From Cylindrodendrum hubeiense (lineage: Eukaryota; Ascomycota; Sordariomycetes; Hypocreales; Nectriaceae), in NCBI GenBank assembly GCA_014621425.1, contig JAANBB010000292.1, positions 1 through 51,633 on the forward strand: 51,633 nucleotides of DNA. Direction: 5' to 3'. The notes below the pieces were generated by a model. That model searched no databases, was not told the origin of the DNA, and saw only the letters and a list, made by a program, of their open reading frames with translations. The position numbers were made by a program, and so were the translations under genes. This document shows positions 44,698-51,633 of this stretch, piece by piece. Positions within the stretch are counted from its first letter, which is position 1, and every line of letters begins with the position of its first letter.

Positions 44698-45385
44698 GGC
44701 GATGCGATCTCGACGAGATCTGGAGGCAGGTCAAGGTTCAAGCAACAGCCGAGACGGCACTGCGGCCAGGCATGAAGGGCGCGAGGCTGAAGGGATGCCA
44801 GTTCCAGGATATGGCGGTTCAGGGATTTGGCGGCGTGGATGGATGGTTGGGGGAAGCGTGGAAGGTGATGTCACATGCCATTTGGGGACAGCGTTGGCAA
44901 GGTCATGACCTCAGTCCCCGCGGGTTAGGCGAGATTCGACCCAATTGAATGTGACCACCACATGGCACAGGCGACGACAAGTCGTAGATGGCACACGTGT
45001 GCGAATCATCAGAAAATAATGGCTATTCGACAGATAATGACGACTTGGGCGAATTCCTGCCCTGGAATTCCTCTCAACCTCGTTGCTGTGAGACAGTCAG
45101 CTGCACTCCCAGTTACACAGTGGTCTGCCATGTGTGGCGCATGGACTCTCCTGGCTACTGCTGCAGGTGTTGGCCGTAGCGCTGGGGACGCTGTGAGAGC
45201 CCGCGGGACGGTCCCCGCTAAAGGAGGCTGGAGCGATGTGTGGCTCGCATCCCCACCCACCACACGATGGGTGCCGCTGTAGCCAATCACATGCTGACCG
45301 CACAAGCACCACTTGAAGCCTCGCCAACTTTTTGATCTGCCCATCACCTGAGCTGAGCCCTCCACGACGAACCAGCCCGCCCAAG
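44698..45385. promoter_or_regulatory. Divergent promoter of the lipase and PET191 genes
   Basis: 688 bp between two head-to-head starts. No gene is recognised; frames across it (44420-44948 and 44574-44948 on +, 45009-45425 on -) have no domains and overlap on both strands. Confidence 0.5.
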
Positions 45386-45868
45386 ATGCCCAGCTCGTGT
45401 AAAGAACTGCGTATGAAACCTGCAATTGCGTGCTACATTTAGCGACTCAAATAGCTGACATTTATTACTTCTCCAGGCGAGGCCCTCGCGCAGTGCCTCC
45501 AGGAATCCGACTGCGTCATGGTCGACCGCAACAAGGCCGGCGACTGCCTCCGCGAACCCCTCGTCGACACCCTCCCCCTCCAGTGCCGCCAGCTCAAGAA
45601 GGGCCTGGGTGACTGCAAACGCGGCATGGTCGACATGCGCAAGCGGTTCCGTGGCAACATGCCTGTGCAGTTCCGCACCATGGAGGCGGCCGAGCAGGGC
45701 AAGGGCTACCAGCTGTACGCGGGCAAGCCGGCTTTTTCGGGCTCAGTGAGGCCGACGGACGGAAACGAACCCATTCCCGAGGATTGGCGCGATGTTGAAA
45801 ATGAGAAGTACATGCTGGAGAAGCAGCAGCAGTTACAACGAGAGCAGCAACAACTACAGAAGAAGTGA
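45386..45868 (+). CDS. PET191: PET191, cytochrome c oxidase assembly protein
   Basis: Exons 45386-45410 and 45477-45868 (66-bp intron, GTATGA..CAG, branch-like GCTGACA) give 138 aa. The first exon is only 25 bases and encodes MPSSCKEL plus one base; joining gives MPSSCKELREALAQCLQESDC. Cysteines form C5-X9-C15, C21-X10-C32 and C45-X9-C55, the twin-CX9C-like pattern of this intermembrane-space protein imported by Mia40 and needed for complex IV assembly. KGLGDCKRGMVDMRKRFRGN is a strong family signature. The C-terminal third is longer than in yeast and ends in a Gln-rich helix (LEKQQQLQREQQQLQKK), as in other filamentous fungi. The tiny first exon could easily be missed by gene callers, which would lose C5. 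Confidence 0.95.
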
Positions 45869-47223
45869 GAACATTGGGCTGGCGTTTATTCGGTGGTTCC
45901 AGGGTGTGGTTCCAACATGCACAATGGCGTCAGAACGCTCGCTTTGAGCGCTTGAGGCTCAATTGACAATGCCGTCTCTAGAGTTGGGTTCCCGAGCATA
46001 TGAGCTGGTGCCATGCAATCCGGTTGATTCAGCAGATGACTCGGAATGCTAGTCGACGGCGGCTCTGTGGGACCAGATTTGCGGCCTGTCACCCCTCCTC
46101 CCTCCTTCACAGGTGTACGAGTATTATTTTGTATCTTAGCCTGCTATTTATGTGTAACATCACCAATGTCACGAATGAGGAGACACGATGTATGTATGTT
46201 CAATGACACAATTCAGAGACGTTTTGTTTCCGTATCCCAATAGCATGATGGTGCAAGGGGATTGAATATGCCATGAACCAGCCGGGGGTCTAGCTGCCGC
46301 AATAGGCGCGAAGCGCTGGCTACCTATGCATGGTCAAACAATGGCCTGTCATGTTCGATACTCCGCCATGTGCGATGCCTATATCCTGCCGCGGTAATTT
46401 TATTTCCTAAGGAATGAATTGAGAAAATATGTGCATTTCCTCATCTTGACTACGTAGTATCCATCGATTACTTCTTTTTCTTGACAGTTTCTCATTTGAG
46501 TGAGCCCTTGGCGTGTCAATCTCGACCCCCTGACTGTGCCGTAATAGCGGCTGACACTCTGCAAGACAACGAGACGCCAGCGGCGCAGGATCAGCTAATG
46601 TGTTGGTCTGCATCCAACCCAAGCTGGAAATTGCCCCCGTGCCACGCAGTACCTGCAAACTGGTACCTGCACGCTCCGTTGGACGATTTACGCAGCAGTG
46701 AGCACCACGCGTCCCGTCCGCCGTTGGGTGGTGATTCCGGAGGGAGGCGCCAGGCTGTCTCACCATCTGGCAAAAACGCCCAACGAGGGGGTCACCCGGA
46801 TTGTTAGTCCTAAAGCGGTTTCCTCTCGCTCGGATGCTCCCCTGATGCTCCCCTGATACCCTGTCGCTCTCCCTTTATTTCCCCAGGCTCCTCTGGCTGG
46901 TCCGTGACTGCTTGCTTGATCGGGACCGAAACCGCATGACCAGTGATCTCCTCTCCTCCATCTTTAGTCGACGCCGCGCTGGGAATTTCTTCCCTTAAAA
47001 CTCCCCACACCAATTGCGCTTCCCGTCTCCGCGTATCGCCTTGTCACGTACCACTTCTTAACCATCCCGTCCCGCATCTACGCGTATCGATTCCGCTGGC
47101 GACCTTCACCCGACGCCACTGCAACGAACATCGTCATAGGTCGCATTTTTGACCTCATCACTTCTCACATCTCGCTTCAGCTCTGGGAGAGGCCGCGCGC
47201 CTCTCGACGGTAACGCCGACACC
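45869..47223. other. Intergenic region and phosphatase promoter
   Basis: About 1.35 kb, no gene recognised. Includes an ACTACGTAGT palindrome at 46449-46458, doubled CTCCCCTGAT (46837-46856) and a long pyrimidine-rich leader (46815-47220) ending in a strong ACCATGG start context. Confidence 0.5.
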
Positions 47224-48870
47224 ATGGTCATCATGATCGGCGCTGCCCAGCGGCGCTTCCTCGTCTTCGCCTCGACCCTCTTCTTCGTCTCGAGCCTCTA
47301 CATTTGCATCTCCCGCCTCGTCTCCTCGTCCTTCAAGCCCGTCGAACTTTACCCTGAGAACCCAGAAATCAAGGTCGAATACACCAAAGCCGACATGGCC
47401 ATGTCGTACGGTCATTTCGGTCGACCGGGCTATGATAGTATCAACATGATGGCTGAGTTCCCCAGAGAGCTCATCCCGACCGCAGTGAATGGACGGAGGT
47501 TAATAATCGTCGGCGACATCCACGGCATGCTGGACCCTCTCAACGAACTCCTCAAGAAGACCAAGTTCGACCCCGCCAACGATCACCTCATCTCTGTCGG
47601 CGACACAGTCAACAAGGGTCCCAATTCCGCCGAGGTCGTCCATCGCCTCATGGAACTCAAGGCCAGCGCCGTCCGCGGCAACCACGAAGACCGTGTCCTG
47701 GTGGCGTGGGCAGGTGTCAACGAGCAGCAGGGCGTCGAAGCATACCTCGACTCGGATTTCGCCGCAGCCCAACGGGGCGAGTCCCTAGATGTCAAGACGG
47801 CGCGCAGCCTAAATGCGACACAGATCGAATGGCTCGAGAGCCTCCCTGTCATCCTGACTATCGAGCCCATGTCCATGTACATCGTTCACGCCGGTCTCGT
47901 CCCTGGCCTCCCGCTCCAACAGCAAGATCCTTGGGCCGTCATGAATATGAGAACCATGCGCTTTCCCCGCGCTGAGTTCCGCGAGGAAGAGGAGACGAAG
48001 CGGCGGAAGGCAGAAGAAAAGAAAAAGAAGCAGGAGGCAGAGAAGCTAGAGAAGGAGGCGAAGGAGAAGGAAGAGAAGGAGAAGGAAATGGCCAAGGAAA
48101 AGGAGAAGGAGAGTAAGAAGTTCCAGCAACGGAGCGTGGTCAAGCGCAGCGACGACAAGAGTAGCGAAAACTCCGAAGACTATGACCGCAAAGCCGTGGC
48201 TGATTTCCTGGCTGCCGCAGCCGTCTCGGCCGAAGGTGCCAAGTCGTCCACCGAAGCCAAGTCTTCCACCAAAGCCAAGTTGTCCACCACAACAGAGTCC
48301 TCGGCCAAAACCAAGTCCTCCAGCACAACTCAGTCATCCGCCACAACCAAGTCATCCACTACAGCCAAGTCCTCCACGACAACCAAGTCCTCCGCCGCAA
48401 GCAAGTCCTCCGCTACAGCCAAGTCCTCCCCCACGACTAAATCAACCACTACCTCCCCGACTACGCACGCCCAAGGCACCGCTGAAACTGGTGCCGCTGC
48501 CGACCTCAAGGTCAAAGACTTCGAATTCACGGCTGCTGCGAGCCCTTCTGCGGAGCCCGGCGTTCTAGATCACCCTGATCACGATATCTGGATTCCTGTC
48601 GATAACCGTGCTGGTGAACCCTGGTCCAACATCTGGAACCATGTTCAGAGGAACCTCCCCGACTCGGAGCGCCGGTCTATCATCTACGGCCACGACGCTA
48701 AGCGCGGCTACCAGGAGGACTCGTACACTTTCGGACTCGACTCAGGCTGCGTCAAGGGCAATGCTCTGACGGCACTCGTCATCAGCGCGGACCAGGACAA
48801 CTTCAATTACACGACGGTTCAAGTCATGTGCAAGGAGCCCAAGAAGAGCGGTGGCAACAACTGGTGGTAA
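47224..48870 (+). CDS. PPN2: Ppn2-like metallophosphatase with a large internal insertion
   Basis: Single exon, 548 aa. The ATG at 47224 sits in ACCATGG and is preferred over the open upstream frame. An N-terminal signal anchor (FLVFASTLFFVSSLYICISRLV, about 13-34) suggests a type II vacuolar or ER membrane protein. Metallophosphoesterase motifs are in order: GDIHG (97-101), GDTVNKGP (126-133), GNHED (152-156), VHAGLVPG (H222) and, far downstream, YGHDAKRG (H490) then GLDSGCVKG. Between H222 and H490 the protein carries a Lys/Glu-rich helix (about 252-300) and a Ser/Thr/Lys tract (about 339-415) of KSSTTTKSSA-like repeats. The family resembles yeast Ppn2, a vacuolar Zn-dependent endopolyphosphatase, or bacterial ApaH/PrpE-type phosphatases; polyphosphate as substrate is inferred. 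Confidence 0.82.
   Translation: MVIMIGAAQRRFLVFASTLFFVSSLYICISRLVSSSFKPVELYPENPEIKVEYTKADMAMSYGHFGRPGYDSINMMAEFPRELIPTAVNGRRLIIVGDIHGMLDPLNELLKKTKFDPANDHLISVGDTVNKGPNSAEVVHRLMELKASAVRGNHEDRVLVAWAGVNEQQGVEAYLDSDFAAAQRGESLDVKTARSLNATQIEWLESLPVILTIEPMSMYIVHAGLVPGLPLQQQDPWAVMNMRTMRFPRAEFREEEETKRRKAEEKKKKQEAEKLEKEAKEKEEKEKEMAKEKEKESKKFQQRSVVKRSDDKSSENSEDYDRKAVADFLAAAAVSAEGAKSSTEAKSSTKAKLSTTTESSAKTKSSSTTQSSATTKSSTTAKSSTTTKSSAASKSSATAKSSPTTKSTTTSPTTHAQGTAETGAAADLKVKDFEFTAAASPSAEPGVLDHPDHDIWIPVDNRAGEPWSNIWNHVQRNLPDSERRSIIYGHDAKRGYQEDSYTFGLDSGCVKGNALTALVISADQDNFNYTTVQVMCKEPKKSGGNNWW
48240..48460 (+). repeat. Degenerate 12-15 bp repeats coding a Ser/Thr/Lys tract
   Basis: Repeated AAGTCCTCC(A/G)C(C/A)ACA-type units encode K-S-S-x-T/A-x motifs inside the Ppn2-like phosphatase. 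The low stop-codon content opens frames on both strands here, producing spurious overlapping frames. Confidence 0.8.
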
Positions 48871-50434
48871 TAATACCAGAACAGATGATACGACACCATC
48901 ATTTACTTGCCAAGACGTAATGAGTTGGAAGCTGGTTGAAAAGAGAGAAATGTATTCTCTTTGACGAAGGGCGCAAATACCGGCGTTTGGGTTTACTCGG
49001 ATTTGAGCCGATGGAAAAAGGGAAATAATGAAGCATATTGACTTTGCGTTCTGTACGATGCATAATCTAAGCCTACATCAATATGTCGGAGGTCCACCCT
49101 GCAGAAGGAGTGTGACTCTGTATTTTACAGATATTTGATAGCCAACTCTATTTACACCGACGGCATGGTTTGACATACATCTGCAAAGGCCCCATGCTTG
49201 TATCACTATTCCACCTCTTCGATTTTCTAGGCCCCCGATTTCCCAAAAGGAAAATAAAAACTACGTCATAAGCATACTACCGAAATGATTAGGGAGGGTG
49301 TGTTTATGAATTTGTATATATTGCGAGGAAACCTAGGGTGCCTAAGCTTTGGTCGGTTGGGATATGGATCCAACCCGCCCCTTTGTTGAAGGTGATATAC
49401 CACATGATGACGACAATGTGATAAATGAATAACCTATGGCCGTGGAGTTTACATCATCATCTCATATCATTCTTCAAATGATGTCATAGGCGCTTAATAG
49501 ATGGTGCCCTTAAGCGATAGCTATCGTATCTAAAAAACAATGTGACTTGCAATTTCATCCCTGAAGGAAGCTAAGGATTACACTTGACAAGAGTGCAACG
49601 GAAAGACATTGTCCAATAAATCCGGAGTGGCCAAGACATGATGTAAAAATGGCGAACTGCTGCGTTGCGCTGTCTGCGATCCCGAAAAGGGAACATAGTG
49701 GGTAAGGATACCACTAGAGATACATGTATTTAATCAATGCGTGGTTGTAGTTGGGATATTGGTGTCATTGAAACAGATGTTGCATGTCGTTGATAATGCC
49801 GGGCCCGTGGACATTGAATGCCGTGGGCGGTACCCGGTGAGCTATTCCCTACGCGGCGCCGAGGAAGGACGGTTCCCGACTTCGGCCCCCGGATGAAGGC
49901 ATTGCCGGGAGACGAGAATCCGAGTGTCGTTTGCAAGTCAATATTCGAGCTTTAAAGCCTTGGTAAATCTAATTACGGCCACTGCAGCTCGAGCTAAGAG
50001 AATAACCTACTTAACCCCAGCGCTATAGTCTCGTCCATCGTTCGGTGAGTCGCCTCCACCTTGATTGCCGTGGTTCACGACGCTCGATGTCGGGTTGTAT
50101 CGGAGACACAACCGCTACCGGGCGACGACAGTGTCAAGCCGGCTCCGTTGCCCCGCCACAGAGCCGAAAAATACCCGGAAGGCACGGATACCTCGCGGGC
50201 TATTTTTCATGCCCTGGGCTGGCCGTTGGGGGGCGGTAAGTGTTAGAGGAGCTTGCGCCGTTTTTTAAATAATTCCAACGGCCCAGCAAAAGGAGCAGAG
50301 CGGATTGTTCCTCGAATCCATCCCGCCGACCCTCGTCCCAGCCCCAATTGGACTCCCCCCGGATCCTCGCCCCTTGCAGCCCATTTCGCCCTTCTCTCCG
50401 TGTTGTGAGCGAATCCCAAATCCCTTAGCCCATC
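48871..50434. other. Intergenic region and fumarase promoter
   Basis: 1.56 kb without a recognised gene. 48871-49740 is AT-rich. The right end is the fumarase promoter and leader, GC-rich with C-runs (CCCCAATTGGACTCCCCCCG at 50342-50361). Short frames at 49730-49936 (-) and 50045-50268 (+) have no domain. Confidence 0.45.
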
Positions 50435-51633
50435 ATGCTCCGATCCGTGTCGGGACGCGCTGCGACCTCGGGCCTTGTGAAGGCGGCGCTGCCTCGGGCG
50501 GCCACCAGAGCTTCGGCGCTCACATGCCAGGCGGCTTCCCCGCAGCAGCAACTACGTCTTCAAGCCTCCGGCCGCTCGATGCGACTTGCCAGAGCCATCC
50601 ACAGCACATCATTCAGAATGTCCGCCACACGAACTGAGAGCGACGCCTTTGGCGAGGTCCAGGTCCCCGCCGACCGCTACTGGGGCGCCCAGACCGAGCG
50701 ATCCCTCGAGAACTTCAAGATCAACCAGCCCCAGGACCGCATGCCCCCGCCCATTGTCAAGGCCTTCGGCATTCTCAAGGGCGCCGCCGCCACGGTGAAC
50801 ATGCAGTTTGGCCTCGGTATGTGAATTTGCCAGCCTTGCGTTGTGTCCCTTGGGCTTCTCTTGCTCTATTGCTGTTGCGAGCGTTGAGTTACAGACCGGG
50901 AGTGGGCTCCGGCCCGGACCGGCCTAGTAGTTGAAGCAGCACACAGGTTGCGATGCATTGAGAAGCCCACGAAAGAGATCAAATTAGATCAAATTGAACC
51001 AAAACTAACTCGAATCCAACGCAGACCCCAAGATCGGTGAGGCCATCCAGCAGGCCGCCAAGGAGGTTGCCGATGGCAAGCTCCTCGACCACTTCCCCCT
51101 CGTCGTCTGGCAGACTGGCTCCGGCACCCAGTCCAACATGAACGCCAACGAGGTCATCTCCAACCGCGCTATTGAGATCCTCGGCGGAACCATGGGCTCC
51201 AAGAAGCCCGTCCACCCCAACGACCATGTCAACCGCAGCGCCTCGTCCAACGACACCTTCCCCACCGTCATGCACATCGCTGCCGTCCTCGACATCGAGG
51301 GCGAGCTCCTCCCCTCCCTGCGCTCGCTCCGCACTGCCCTCCAGGCCAAGGTCGACGACTTCGAGGCCAAGAAGATCATCAAGATCGGCCGCACCCATCT
51401 CCAGGACGCCACTCCCCTGACCCTCGCCCAGGAGTTCTCCGGCTACGTCGCCCAGCTCGACTTCAGCATCAAGCGAGTCGAGAGCTCCCTGCCCGACCTG
51501 CGCCTGCTCGCCCAGGGCGGCACTGCCGTCGGCACCGGCATCAACACCTTCGAGGGCTTCGCCGAGGCCATTGCCGAGGAGGTCACCAAGATGACCGGCA
51601 CCGAGTTCAAGACCGCCCCCAACAAGTTCGAGG
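50435..51633 (+). CDS. FUM1: Fumarate hydratase (class II fumarase), 3' part outside the window
   Basis: Exons 50435-50816 and 51025 onward (intron 208 bp, GTATGT..CAG). The window ends inside the second exon after about 330 codons. The enzyme hydrates fumarate to L-malate in the TCA cycle. The N-terminal ~60 residues are rich in Arg/Ala/Ser with no acidic residue until the enzyme proper, a mitochondrial presequence. The body begins [20 protein letters not shown] and shows [54 protein letters not shown] and [13 protein letters not shown], all class II fumarase signatures including substrate-binding T-S-N/HPND and the catalytic His of GRTHLQDA. The GSSxMPxKxNP loop is beyond the window. An internal ATG at 50618 ([12 protein letters not shown]) could start a cytosolic form. 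Confidence 0.97.

Noticed and set aside
48140..48568. Additional open frames on both strands inside the phosphatase gene
   Set aside because: The Ser/Thr/Lys-coding repeat lacks stop-codon-forming triplets in all frames, so these are shadows of the real frame.

Overview
The window is chromosomal DNA of a filamentous ascomycete (Pezizomycotina). It most likely comes from a Sordariomycete; genus and order cannot be fixed from sequence alone. The evidence is short 50-135 bp spliceosomal introns (GT..AG, often with a CTAAC/CTGAC-like branch site), GC-rich coding sequence, 0.3-3.6 kb intergenic gaps, and proteins typical of this group: an RNAi-type RNA-dependent RNA polymerase, an RTA1-family membrane protein, a ~2400-residue class II myosin and a Red1-like C3H1 zinc-finger protein. 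No virus, CRISPR array, rRNA gene or complete tRNA gene was seen.

Layout, left to right. 441-2135 (+): double-Myb telobox protein (Teb1/Tay1-like). 2867-3906 (+): ribosomal protein eS4, three exons. 3907-7499: a long gap without a gene. 7500-9453 (+): mitochondrial D-lactate dehydrogenase (cytochrome), four exons. 10526-14680 (+): RNA-dependent RNA polymerase, two exons. 14919-16330 (-): 2-oxoglutarate/Fe(II) dioxygenase, four exons. 18178-19177 (+): unknown 314-aa protein. 19609-20160 (+): Aim11-like two-TM protein. 21438-23127 (+): unknown 544-aa protein with a Cys/His cluster. 23726-31027 (-): myosin II heavy chain, three exons. 31845-35559 (+): Red1-like protein. 35560-38874: an AT-richer, disturbed stretch with a 24-bp inverted repeat, a decayed copy of the RTA1 gene's 3' end and orphan open frames. 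38875-39944 (-): intact RTA1-like 7-TM protein. 42527-44697 (-): membrane-anchored acid lipase/steryl esterase (TGL1/YEH family), five exons. 45386-45868 (+): PET191. 47224-48870 (+): Ppn2-like metallophosphatase with a large low-complexity insertion. 50435 to the window end (+): fumarase, 3'-truncated by the window edge.

Most genes are core housekeeping or cell-biology functions with no operon-like logic. Loose themes are mitochondrial metabolism (D-lactate dehydrogenase, fumarase, PET191, Aim11) and RNA/chromatin control (RdRP, Red1-like, telobox protein). Myosin II and the Red1-like gene share an ~820 bp divergent promoter, as do the lipase and PET191 (~690 bp).

The least ordinary part is 36.2-38.8 kb. 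There an inverted-repeat-bounded, AT-rich segment carries a mutated fragment of the neighbouring RTA1 gene, followed by open frames resembling no family I recognise. Exon boundaries come from reading splice signals and protein continuity; none has been tested against transcripts.
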